The notes beneath the pieces are model-generated. The model worked only from the letters and a program-made list of their open reading frames with translations. It did no database searches and was not told the origin of the DNA. This document shows, piece by piece, positions 1 through 56,596 of a stretch of 64,000 nt of DNA; within the stretch, counting starts at the first letter, position 1, and each line of letters starts with the position of its first letter. Origin of the DNA: Lumbricus terrestris (lineage: Eukaryota > Annelida > Clitellata > Crassiclitellata > Lumbricidae). Location: assembly GCA_949752735.1 (NCBI GenBank), contig OX457036.1, forward strand, positions 10,459,609-10,523,608, read 5' to 3'. A program made the position numbers and the translations under genes.

Positions 1-49
1 CAATCAAGTGAGCGGTTAGCAAGAGATTGAGCAGCATGAGTCTTCTCAC

Positions 50-45034
<44,985 letters not shown>

Positions 45035-46190
45035 TATGACGTAGAGTGAATCCAAACGCGCAGAGCAATTTCTCAAAACGAACTTCTAGCCAAACACCAT
45101 TCAGTCATAACGTGAACCGTTCTCTCATTGGTTTGAGATTAACTCCCCGTTTCTACCGTCTCTGGATACTTCTCAAGTTTAATCATCTTTTACCAGATAG
45201 TAAAATATTCTATAAACAGCCTCCAGGATTCTTCAAATCAAAGCATTTGTAAACAGACATCGAACATGATGTAATAATCCGAAGAACACACTTTTTCTCG
45301 TTCTAATGAAAAGAAGACGTGTGAGACTCGCTAACAGTTGCTATAACGTCATGTTGGCGTACACACGACCCGCATTTTATGGCGGAACATAACGCAAATG
45401 CGACCACCGAAGCATGAACGTTTGTCACTAGCGTCACGACCGTTCTCAACGAGAAGCTGACTGCCCAGGATGAAGAAGCGGCTTGCATCTGGCGTCTAAC
45501 AACCGCTCCAATAAGCAACACGAACCCCTAACTACCCAATTCCAATGCTTTGCTTTATAAGCGCTCGAATATAAACGACAACAAATCTACCTTTCAGCAG
45601 ACTATTCTGACTCGCAAAGTTTTGCAAATTTGGATGGAAATTGATCATAACAAACTAAGCACATAAATCTCAGCTTTATTGCCCAGATCCAAGCGCATGC
45701 GCGCGCGCACCGACGAAATCTTTATATAGCGCTTTAATTGATAGTTTTACAACGTTTGTCGTTAAAATAATGTAAGCAGAGTCTGCGATTAGACTTTTAG
45801 ATCATTGATGAGTTTACATGCAAGCGTTGCCGTTTCCTGGCACTGAAATTTTACGATCTGGTTCCTGCAGATTTGGATTAATCTGGCGCATTAAAGGCGA
45901 ATGTAGGCCTGCCGCCTACGTCTCTGTGCAGGCATTGTGACGCAGATTGGTAGTCTAATTTACGACAATTTACTTTAGCCTAGATAAAACAATTCGAAAT
46001 TTAGATTTCAACATTTCCTGGATCGTTATCTCCTGCGAGTATGAGCATGAAACCAAAACTGGCGCTTGCATCGTAAAATTATTGCCTACTAAGCGCTGAT
46101 CACGACCTGAAAACAAGCTAGTTCTCCCAGCGTTTTGTTTTAAGGGTTGCCAAATTCCAAGATTAGACCTATAGTCTACGGGTCATAAGT
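45035..46190. other. Region upstream of SLK
   Basis: Would hold the 5' UTR and promoter. Somewhat richer in CpG at 45300-45720 than the introns, with CGCGCGCG at about 45700. I see no TATA box I would defend. Confidence 0.35.
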
Positions 46191-47339
46191 TACGTAGGGT
46201 CCTTGCAGGTAAAGCGAACCACTTTGGTTTAGAGTGCAGTCTAGACCCCAATTTTGTGCAACTACGGTAATTGACCTATTCCCCTTGAAAGAGAGGCTCC
46301 TCAACTAAGTTAAGCACTCAATAGATAAAGCGAACTGCTGTCATGTAAACTGAACCAGTCCCAGGTAGTAGGACCTGTCGTTATTGTGATGATTCAGGTT
46401 AAGCGAATTACCATTGTAGGAAAAGCGAACCACTTTTGTGTAAAACCGAACCACAAATTTAATGCCTTAGGCCAAGGCTATCACCATTGTAGGAAAAGCG
46501 AACCACTGTTGTGTAAAACCGAACCACACATTTAATGCTTTAGCCCAAGGCTATCACACCATACAAAATGCCATGAATCAGGACCATACAACAGGTTACA
46601 TGTTCAAACACATAGCATATAAGCAAAAAAAGCAATAATAGCATACTAGAATGCAACGCCAATAGGCCTTACTACAGTTGTTAGAAGTACTAGGGACTAA
46701 TTTGCCAGGATTTCTTCAAAATAATGACTTGACTTAAGTGCAGGAAGATGCATGCTTGGAAAATTTTCATCACATGAGTTTCACTTAGGCCTGGCTGATT
46801 CTGGAACTGCTGGTAAACTTGCAAGTAGACTTACAAGTAATAACTCAGTTCAAATACTAGTATGCTCAAAATTGGAATGGTCTATCGCTGCAGAGTTCAT
46901 AGCACTGGATAAGCCTGTTAGACATTTGCTGGAGCAGCAGTTGTAACAATGGATGGTGCTGAGTTGGGTGGCATCAGGAATGGCAGGTGTGTTTAGGGTT
47001 GACAAGGAACCCACAGAGCTGAACAGCTGATTGTCCTCAGTCCCAGTACTTGTAACAATGCTGGTGCTGAGATTGGTGAATGGTCACCTTCATGCATGGC
47101 AGCAACATGGTATCAGGAATGGCCAATGTGTTTAAGGTTGATGAAGAATCCACAGAGCTGGACAGTTAGTTGACCCCTGCGGCATCAGAATTCATGATTC
47201 GATATTGACTTAATTTTAATCTTGCCATCTGTATCTACACAACACAACAACAATGGTCCAAAATACCTACTAACACAACACACCAACAATTTAGCAATAA
47301 GTTAACATGCTTACTAAATGATATAGGCCATTTAAGGTA

Positions 47340-47510
47340 AAGCGAACCATGGTTCGCTTTGCCACAATACAATTTAGCAATAAATTAACATGCCTACGGC
47401 CATATAAGGTAAAGCGAACCATGGTTCGCTTTGCCACAATACAATTTAGCAATAAATTAACATGCCTACGGCCATATAAGGTAAAGCGAACCATGGTTCG
47501 CTTTATCACA
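47340..47510. repeat. 71-bp tandem repeat with a perfect palindrome
   Basis: Three copies of AAAGCGAACCA|TGGTTCGCTTT, a perfect 22-bp palindrome, starting at about 47340, 47411 and 47482. Lies inside the TA-flanked element. Confidence 0.92.
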
Positions 47511-47817
47511 ATGCTGGCGGTTCGGTTTATCTAACAGCTAACGTTAAGCGAACCACGCTGTGTTGTTACTGCCACAACATATATTATCGCTCGCATTCGA
47601 TTGGAATTTATGTTTTTAGAAACTACGTCGGCCACGCTTGCATTGTAGACACAAGTTTTAAGAATATAAATGTGCCTGCACGTGCCGCAAACAAAAGTAA
47701 AAAAGTCGGAAAATGGTAAAGTTTTGTACGAAACGTCCAAAACATAGGACACGACGAAAGTAAGCTTACTTTCGGTTTCATATTTCGCTGCAAGAAGACC
47801 CGATGTTGTGTTTCTTT

Positions 47818-48683
47818 TATGCATACAGTGTTGCCACTGAGGTTTCAGAAATAAACCCAGATTTCCTTCCGAAAAAACCCAGAAAAACCCAGACTATTCA
47901 TATAAGCTATTTTGGACCCCCTTTGTTCAAATCAAGTTGGCTTTTCGCTTGTTCGTATGAGGGTTAACAAAATGTTCGTCAAAAGAGTCGAATAAAATGC
48001 AATTACAACTTTAAGAATATCAATTGTTAGAGTTGTCAGAGACTCAACATCCAAAGGCTACTGACAATAAGCTCAATTGATTTATTCGTGTGCGCATGCG
48101 CACCGGGTCAAACCTACCAGAATTGTAAACACATAAAACCCGTGGCTTAAGTTTACGAAGTCTTAAAGTTGTCCAAGGTTCCAACCAAATTTTCTTAATA
48201 CATCAAAAATCCAACATTTTAACCACCTAGATTCCTAGAACATTAATACTCTGCAACAACTAGGCTATTATTCTCCTAGAAGTGACTAGATGATTCATGA
48301 TTGACCTGACCTACAGTGTATATATAATTATATGCATGTTATAGATGTCAAAACGGCTTAACAATGGGAGAAGAGTAACCTGACCTATTTTGAGATGTCA
48401 AAATGGGTTATTTCTGTTCAGAGCTATTCTTCAGGTTTTAAATTATTTGTGAATTGACAACGTGAGATCTTGATTGTGGAGTTTAAAATTAAAATTAGTG
48501 AAAAAAGTATGCATCAGAACCATTTTATATTGAATTTTACAGAATATTCATGTGTTGTAAATGCAAAATGTCAACTCACCAAAATAAACCCAGATTTTGC
48601 CCGAAAAAACCCAGAAACCCAGACGAACGCGAAAAAACCCAGATCTAGTGGAAAAAACCAGCTGTGGCATCACTGTATGCATA
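47818..48683. mobile_element. 850-bp hAT-type element nested in the TA-flanked element
   Basis: Element 47826-48675 starts CAGTGTTGCCAC and ends in the complement of CAGTGATGCCAC; perfect duplication TATGCATA (47818-47825, 48676-48683). Sub-terminal 'aaacccaga' words are repeated at both ends in the same orientation. Confidence 0.92.
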
Positions 48684-48808
48684 GATATATGACCGATGAG
48701 CGAGAACAGCCATAGACATATTGCGACTATTACACTGCGCTAGATTGACGGGTTATGAAATTTGGTTCGCTTTACATGATGGTTCGCTTTACCTGCAAGC
48801 ACCCTAGG

Positions 48809-49808
48809 CAGGGGCTTCTATCCCCCCTAAGCAGCCGGGCGCAATCCATCTTCTTCCCCCCCTTTTCTGAACCGGCCTTCCTCTATGTATGCAATATAGT
48901 GTAATCTAGCGCATGCCCTCCTCTATAGTGTGGGAATGAAGGTTTGTTTGGAGGAGGACAAACGAGCATCCAGCAGACGATCGCCGAAGCATGTGTATTG
49001 TGTAGCGCCGAGAAGAGACCTGGTATGGGGAGGGAATGTGCCCCTCCCCATAAGAAATTTTTGCGATTTCCGCATTGCAATTTCAGTATTTTAAGCTGTC
49101 CTCTTAGCAAAATTACTCTACTATTTCAGTGGAGGAATTGCTGCCAAAATTGGGCAGCCATATGTTTTGCATCCTTGATCAGTGTGCGCTCGAGAGGCGT
49201 TACATAAATTTTTAGAGCACAATGCAATACAATAAAATACAATGTAGGTCCTACATTGTAAGCCCACGTAATAATGATGTTGCTTTACTAAGTGTTCAAG
49301 GACCAAATTTGACTGTCTGAAATTTGAAAGATAACATTGGAGAGAAGCCATTTAGTTGTGCAAAATAGTATTTGTATTAATATTATTTTGTTCAATTTTA
49401 ATATGAGTGTATTATTTATTAAAATAGTAAAAACATAACTATAATTAATCATGTAGGCCTAATAGGAATTTTTTTATTATGGTACCGGTATATTATAGCT
49501 GTTATAGCAGTTCATGTAATTCAAAAATGCAGATAGTAGCCTAACTGAAAACTCAAAGTGTATAAAGTGTAGCCTATACATTTTGCTAAAAACTATTAGG
49601 TCTACCATTTTGTCCAAATTTATATGGAAGGGAAGTATTTTCTGGGGGGATCTTCCTCCTAGTGATGCCTTGATTGAACGCTGCCCTCCATGTCCGACCT
49701 TCCCCCCCAACCGACGTGAATTTTGGCTGTCTTCTGATTCTCCCCCTATTTTTCACTGGGCGCAAGCTGCGCCCGCCATGTATAGGGATAGAAGCCCCTG
49801 TACGTAGG
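48809..49808. mobile_element. 992-bp hAT-type element whose left TSD was hit by another element
   Basis: Element 48809-49800 has CAGGGGCTTCTATCCC at both ends in inverted order. Right duplication TACGTAGG is at 49801-49808. The left copy is split: TACGTA at 46191-46196 and TAGG at 48805-48808, because the TA-flanked element inserted into it. Confidence 0.9.
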
Positions 49809-50328
49809 CAATTATGGTACGTTTAGGAATAGACAGCGGGATAATCCAAATGCGCGAAAAGAGAGGGTTAGCCGGTTAGGTTGATAGGCTACATACATGT
49901 ATAATTATGCAGTAACTGTTATCAATGATGACGTCAATTAGGCCTATTATGTTTGTTTAGCCTATTTTCAGCACAAAGTGCATCCGCGTCTGCCGAAAGC
50001 AAAACGCCCAGGTTCTCCTTACTAAACTAACAGCTAATAATAGTCTGAGAATCTATTTATTCAGCTGCTGCCCATTGCCCAGCCACATAAACTGCGCCTT
50101 GGAAGCATTACAACATAGGCGATTGGACGACAACAAATTGCCAAGTGCCTCGATCCATAACGCGTTGCATGGTGCACGCTACTACAGTCAAAGCATTGGA
50201 TGCTGGACATTCCAGATAGAATCATAGACCTGAATTTCAGCTGCCTCAAAACACCACAGGTGGCCAAAGCAGTTGCAATATTAGCCGGCCCGTGAGATCA
50301 TTATTTTAACCACCACTCGCCCGTTTGA
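49809..50328. other. Intergenic, nothing recognised
   Basis: No element or plausible coding exon seen. Confidence 0.4.
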
Positions 50329-50768
50329 ATTGACGACAGTGGCGTAGACGGGGAGGGTTCGGGAGGTTAAACCCCCTCCATTGGCCTATAAAAAAGTTTT
50401 TTAAAGTTATTTATCCACTTAAATAAGAAAAAACAAAACAATTGCTTGTAGTAACAATTGTTTTTCTTACTTTGCTCCCTTTGTTACTTTATTCCCTTTT
50501 TATTTACTGTAATGCTGTTGGGTTGGTGTCAGAAAGGGCATTCGGCCAGACCATAGAACCCCCAAAAAACCCATAATAAATTCCTGGCTACGCCCATGGA
50601 CGGAGTTTGGTTTCCGTTCTTGGAGGGGCTAAAGCCTTTGGGGGGGGGGGCTAAGCCCGGAAAAAGAAACCATTTAAGCGGTTAAAAAAATGAATCTGGG
50701 TCTTCTTGGGAGGGCTTAGCCCCCAGCCCCTGATAAACTCCGCCCATGGCTACGCCACTGATTGACGA
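50329..50768. mobile_element. hAT-type MITE hosting a 154-bp MITE
   Basis: Outer element 50337-50760: CAGTGGCGTAG ends, perfect ATTGACGA duplication (50329-50336, 50761-50768). Inner element 50595-50748: CATGGACGGAGTTT / CATGGGCGGAGTTT ends, perfect GCTACGCC duplication (50587-50594, 50749-50756), inserted within 12 bp of the outer right end. Confidence 0.93.
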
Positions 50769-52255
50769 CACGCCATTTTGGTTCCCGTGCACGGACCGTG
50801 CCAGCCCAAGATTTAATATCCACCTTTTGGAAACGAACCACGGTCCACATGATCTCTTTCAGCACGTTGCATGAGATGCGGCCAACACTCTTACCAATGT
50901 AGCTAACCGGGCCATTCCCCTATTTATGGTACTACATACATTCGAAAGTAGGCAACGCAAGACGGACTCGGTGGCAGGTCGTTTATTGGGTCTTTATTAT
51001 AATAGGCATTTACCAAAATCCACTTATCAACCAGTAACAAGGCTTAGTAGTGAGCAAATCACAAGTGAAGGATCTACTCAAGATACATACACACTTACAC
51101 AATTTGAGCTGCTCCTGTCAGGGGCAGCTCACACCTGTTCCTCTTTGTTACAAGCCGAACGATAGGACCATTTAATTGTAACCCATCTGTACAAAACCAG
51201 TCATAAATATTGAGTTTCAAGAATTTAAAAAAATTTGAATTTCTTAATGGTTAGATTAATACAGGTCAGAATTTAGATTTCTTATTAAAAAACATGAAAT
51301 TTTGATTTAAAAAGTAGCATTAAAGGGCGTTACTTGGATGATATTATTTTTGCACAATTTCTGATATTAGGCCATTTCATCAGTCTAGGTTGTCCATTGT
51401 ATGTTTAGCAATGACAAATAGTCCTTTTATCCACAAAAGTCAGCTATGATCAAGTAAGCATGATAATTTTGGAGATGTTGCAATGAGGATGTGTCCCTTT
51501 TTAAAGTGGTGTATTATCTACAAAGCAAAAAATCCTGGACTGCTTTTTTGGTTTTCTGTAGATGGGTCACATTTGTCTATAGTGTCCACAATTTTTGCAA
51601 TATAAATGCGCACAGGACTCTGAAAACTCTGTCCTGACTTGAACTTGTAAAGCAAAAGTGTAAAAACCAGCCGAAACATAATTATAGAAGCCACATAAGA
51701 ACATCTTTAGCGAACAATTTTATTCTTAGCCAACATTACCATAAGGCCTCAATGACCTTACAAATAAGCTCATTAATATTAATCAACTCAATAAATATGC
51801 TCATTAATATTCATGAAACAATAATCATTATGCAATCAACTCCAAAGCATGTAAACAAGGAATCCACCAACATCATATGCAGATTTTAAAAAACAAACTT
51901 AAATATATTATTAGCAAAATATATATCAGTTGCATAGGTTACTCGATATTGGTCAGAACCATAATATTATGATCTACAACCCACAAAAGTAACGACAATG
52001 TAAAACAAGAAACAATCTAATGAAGATGATTAACCAGAAAATTGATGAAGATGATATTGTTCAGGGCAGCTCTATGCAAGTAATTCATAAATATATATGT
52101 GATGCATATATAATTAAATTTATATGTATGCATATAAATATATACTATACACATATATTGCGCATATATATATATAAATATATGCACATACACATTTATG
52201 CACCATAAGTATAAATGTATGTGTGTGCACTGACTGTCATTATGAATTAAAACTT
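50769..52255. other. Intergenic, nothing recognised
   Basis: AT-rich sequence. The small open frame at 50926-51165 has no recognisable similarity or splice context and I do not call it. Confidence 0.45.
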
Positions 52256-52412
52256 GTATGTATGTATGTATATATTGTATGTATGTATGTATGTATGTAT
52301 GTATGTATGTATGTATGCATGTATGTATGTATGTATTTATGTATGTATGAAACTAATAACCATGTATGCCTTTATTTATGTATGTATGTGTGTACCTTGT
52401 GTATGTATGTAA
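52256..52412. repeat. (GTAT)n microsatellite
   Basis: Long GTAT run with minor interruptions. Confidence 0.95.
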
Positions 52413-52559
52413 GGATGTAATAAGTATGTATGAAAATATACAACAAATAATGTGGCTTCAAAACACATGATACAGTAGCACCATCAGCCAAATAGTACAA
52501 AAATACTTCGGATCTCGTTAAGGAACACCCGATTTCATTCGTCGACTGAAAAGAAACGA

Positions 52560-52690
52560 GTCGTTGACAACGATGATGATGATGATGATGATGATGATGA
52601 CGACAACAACGACGATGACAAGAACAAACGAGTCGTTGACAACGATGACCATGGTCCATGGTATGATGATGACGATGACAAGAACAAATG
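52560..52690. repeat. (GAT)n with duplicated 'aacgagtcgttgacaacgat'
   Basis: Two copies of ACGAGTCGTTGACAACGATG about 70 bp apart, each followed by GAT/GAC repeats and 'gacaagaacaaa'. Confidence 0.85.
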
Positions 52691-52774
52691 GTCACAACCA
52701 CGACAGTTATGAATAAATTGTGGCAAACCTAGCAAATAAGGTAGAGAGCAGATATGGTGGAAAGCAGTTTGTAT

Positions 52775-53100
52775 TGTATTGTATTTATCTATGTGGTGCT
52801 CCCAGTGCAAAAGATCCAGAGAAAAGTAGTATTGGTAGCTTTGAGACAGCAAAAAGACGTGCTTTGAATACCAGTTAATAGGGAAGAATGTTTTAATGGA
52901 GAGAACTGATTTCAAAGTACAAGACCAATGAAGGCAAAAGTTCGAGTTTTGGCCAAAGCAGTCCTTGCTCACGGGACAGCTGGGACAAGGAGATCATGTC
53001 CGTCACATGAGCATAGTGGACAAAGAGAGGATGTTGAAGTCAACAGGCTGATGAAATCACGAAGATAATTGAGCGCTAGACCAGAGCAAGACTGGTAAAT
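52775..53100 (-). mobile_element. SINE-like retroposon copy
   Basis: Same family as 17345-17524: 'gtgctcccagtgcaaaagat', 'gagaaaagtagtattggtag', 'gatttcaaagtacaagacca', then extends further. Confidence 0.6.
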
Positions 53101-54129
53101 TAAAGAACCTTGATTTGAGCAGTGAGGGGGAGCCAGTACAGGTGATCAAACATGAAAGAGGAAGTCAGGCTATTAGTCTGGTAGTCACATGGAGGTCCGA
53201 GTCCAGTCTCCAGGCACTCCAGTTCAAGAGGGGAGGCCGAGTAGCTGCTAAGGCGGAGTCGCTTAGGTCAAGAAGAATCGGAAGGCGAAAGATCTGACGA
53301 ATCACTGAAGGAAATGGATATACACCAAAAAATCACCTGAGTGACATGTGATCCAGCAAGCAGGAAATGTTACTAATAAATAAATTGCCTCAAAAGTAAA
53401 CAATGGTTTTTAATTCAGAACAATTTCGTGAAAGCTTGGCCCCCTAACCAGACAACCTCTTCTCACAGTCAGCAATGTCTGGTAATAAATTTCAACACAG
53501 CCACAAGGTTTCAACTCTGAACACAAAGGCACAGCCAGGAGACTTAACTATTAAGCCATCCACAGCCAGAGTCATGCATTCATACAGTGCTCTACAAGGA
53601 AAACATTTAATTAATAATAACAATTATCAAATCATAATGCACTGGCATCCTGTACAAGGAATTAAAAGATTGCACAACAAAAGTCAGTCACCAACCAGGT
53701 ATAAGTGAGAGACAATAAAAATGATTTTTAAAAATAATGCAAATAAAATACACATAAACAATTCAAATGGAATCTGAAATAGGTAGTAGCAGCACATCAA
53801 TAAAACGTCGTTTAAGTTGTGAGACCAATAGTAGTTCTGAACACAAGACAGCAAATATTGCCACAAAAAACATAGCAATGCGAAGTGGAATTCGAAAACT
53901 GTGTCTAGATCTACTGCAAACAAAATGTAAACAAGAGCGTCGCACACAAGTCAACATCAAGATAGAATAATTTACGCAAAATAATCCACATTGCACTGAA
54001 TGATCATACTGCAGACAAAAGTTACATGAATAATCATAAGGACTTACACAAACGTCCAAATCAGTACAGCAGTTGGAATAATTATTTGTAAGAACTATTT
54101 CTCACACAGAAAGATAGCCTATAATTATT

Positions 54130-54660
54130 GTGAAGGCTATTAGACAAAAGTAACATGAATATTCATAAGAGCTAACACAGTTTAATCATGCAAATATTAA
54201 TAAGAACTAATGCAATTTAATCATATGAATATTCATAAAGACTAAGGCAATTGAATCATGTGAATATTCATAAAGCCTAAGGCAATTTAATCATGTGAAT
54301 ATTCAAAAAGACCAAGGTCATTTAATCATGCGAATATTCATAAGGACTAAGGTTATTTAGGACAACATAAACTTTATTTCCAGAGTCCTCTACAAGAACG
54401 CTTACAACCATTGAATCATTCAATCTCATTAACAATGATCTATTTAGAAAGACGTTTTAATTTCATTTTATGATGTCTGTCTCTCTTAATGTCACCCTGT
54501 AACCAGGCTGCGGTGTGTCAACCTGGACGTTTTTCACGAATTAAACGAATATCTATATTTAATCATGTGAATATTCATAAGGACTAATGCAATTTAATCA
54601 TGTAAATATTCATAAGGACTAATGTAATTTAATCATGCGAATATTCATAAGGACTACTAC
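54130..54660. repeat. 35-bp tandem repeat interrupted by an inserted repeat
   Basis: Units of TTTAATCATGTGAATATTCA TAAGGACTAATGCAA, each with an ATGAATATTCAT-like palindrome; about six left units (54130-54360) and three right units (54556-54660). The gap 54361-54555 ends in the 'attaaacgaatat' family also seen at 5835. Confidence 0.88.
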
Positions 54661-54840
54661 TACAGCTATCTGAATACTTATTTGGACTGTGTTCTGTGAT
54701 TATGTGTGCAGACAGTTTGGTTCTATACCAATCCAATTCACATTAAGAAACTGTACAACAAACAGATAATTAATAATAACATAATCAATTAATTACTGGA
54801 AACACTTCTCATTATCACCAATTTACATGACACCTAAGTG

Positions 54841-55034
54841 GCCATACCCAGTGCTAAAAGTGTAAAAAAATAAGTGCCTGGACGCCCTTTACCTTTCTAA
54901 AAGAAGTGCATGGACGCTCCTTAACTTTCCAGTGTGGCTTGCGAAATAAGTGGGAGGACGGCGTTCAGTTTTGAAAATAAGTGCATGGACGCCGTCCATG
55001 ACCGTCCTGGCACACTTTAAGCCCTGGCCATACC
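54841..55034. mobile_element. 178-bp hAT-type MITE, copy 1
   Basis: Element 54849-55026 starts CAGTGCTAAAAGTG and ends in the complement of CAGGGCTTAAAGTG; perfect GCCATACC duplication (54841-54848, 55027-55034). Inner 'aagtgcatggacgccgtcca' is shared with copy 2. Confidence 0.92.
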
Positions 55035-55740
55035 CCAATATCATAAATAATATTGCACCACATCTTTAAAAACCACTAAATAAACGAGAAAAATATTAGC
55101 AAACGAATTAAAATGTCCAACAACTTTAGAAAACTATCAAAAATTCTTGACTGATTCTTTGGTCAAAATGGGGCAGAGTAAGAAAACCGGTTTAGAATTT
55201 AAGTTGTTTCATAAACACAGTTTATATCAAATTCAACAATTTTAAGTGAAATGGCCATATGCAATCAAAGATCTTTCTTATGGAAAGTCAAAGTTTAAAA
55301 GTATTGAAAAATCCGATAAAAGCAACCCTTAAATCTGTCATTGCATGAAATCCTAAACCCCTTAACAAAAACCATCAGCACAAATCAAGAACAACATTCC
55401 AATTAATGCAAAACAATTGAATAATTTACTATTCGAAACGTATTTCCTTACTCTAAATTGCCCCTAAACTATTCAATTAAAAATTCTAAAGCACAAAATA
55501 TACAAAGAAAAAATTTCCAATTACAATTAGACTACAGAGATCAATATTCTAAACTGGTCCAATTAGGGCGTTCAAATTATTTTCACTCACCATTTAACAT
55601 CACAGCAGTGCAACAAGAAATACCATCAAGTTACGACCAGTGGCATATTTATGAAGTCTACCATGGCCGTTCAAGTCTCCAAATCAAATTAAATTCCTTT
55701 CAAAGTTCCCAAGTGTTGTATCACTACGCCCAGCATGCTT
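55035..55740. other. Intergenic, nothing recognised
   Basis: AT-rich; the 128-codon frame starting at 55458 runs into a SINE tail and lacks coding character. Confidence 0.4.
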
Positions 55741-55754
55741 CACATAATGTACTA

Positions 55755-55860
55755 GTAAATTTATATGGCATTACTTCAAGAGAAACTCCTCAGAGGTGCT
55801 CCCGATCTGCAACACCAAACCACGATCGAAGGAATAGTTGTTAAATGCTTGCGGAATAAG
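55755..55860 (-). repeat. SINE tail fragment
   Basis: 'tttatatggcattacttcaa' and 'gaaactcctcagaggtgctc', same type as 58911-58990. Confidence 0.65.
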
Positions 55861-56531
55861 GGTAAAGGAACATGAAGAAGTTTATTATGTTTTATCAATA
55901 AATTTATTACAAAAAGTGATGACAATATTGAGGTGAATCCTTTGGAGACCCCAGCAAATTTCATAGTCAACATGGCGTTTAGCAACATGAGAAGTCGTTA
56001 AGATCAACCTGAAAAGCACATATCCATGCAAAACTTGTGGAAAGAATCCAATCCTGCTACGAAAAATTCTCGTAAGCACCGAACAAAGCCATGGTGCAGT
56101 GACTTTTACCGTCCGCTAAATATGCCACTGGTTACAACAAAATGCAGAATCAAACCCAAAAATTAACTATTTACGATAAAACAGAATAAAATGCACTTAA
56201 AACAGTTAAATTAAACAATCAATGACCACTTACGCTACAACCATTGCAACCGATTATGCGCATCGTGACAACAGTAAAAAATCCTGGCAAAAAATTTCTC
56301 TGGAATGTGCAGTGTATACGACATAACGTAATATAATTTCATCTTCATATAGCGCCTGTTTATATTAAAGCCGATAATAGATAAAATACCATCTGACCAT
56401 TACCGCTCCCACGGAACTTCTGACTACATGGAAATGACTGTATATGACAGGAATGTAGAAACAACATTGTTAGTGAAGCTGCAACAAATGCAAGTGGTGA
56501 ATCGGCGGCAAGCAATGTGGAATGTCGTTGG

Positions 56532-56596
56532 TCAATATTCGGCAAGCTCTCTCAGATCGCTGAGAAGGCCCTCTGGTGTCAGGATATGGGTGGAAC
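56532..56596 (-). CDS. STXBP1: Munc18 exon I: C-terminus and stop
   Basis: Encodes [21 protein letters not shown] then TGA. The STHILTP block matches human, but the tail is shorter and lacks the human FRESSRVSFED end. Acceptor GTTGTAG joins exon H in phase. Too short to appear as an ordinary ORF. Confidence 0.93.

Larger units (their letters stand above)
46195..48806. mobile_element. 2.6-kb DNA transposon with TA target duplication
   Basis: Element 46197-48804 begins GGGTCCTTGCAGGTAAAGCG AACCA and ends in the complement of GGGTGCTTGCAGGTAAAGCG AACCA (24 of 25 match), flanked by TA. The motif AAAGCGAACC recurs about a dozen times inside in both orientations. A short basic ORF (47713, MVKFCTKRPKHRTRRK) runs to a consensus GTAAGC donor and could be a transposase first exon, but it is too short to classify. 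TA duplication suggests the Tc1/mariner-pogo group; not proven. Confidence 0.85.

Noticed and set aside
55458..55844. 128-codon plus-strand ORF
   Set aside because: Low-complexity AT-rich frame that runs into a SINE tail, with no recognisable domain or splice partner.
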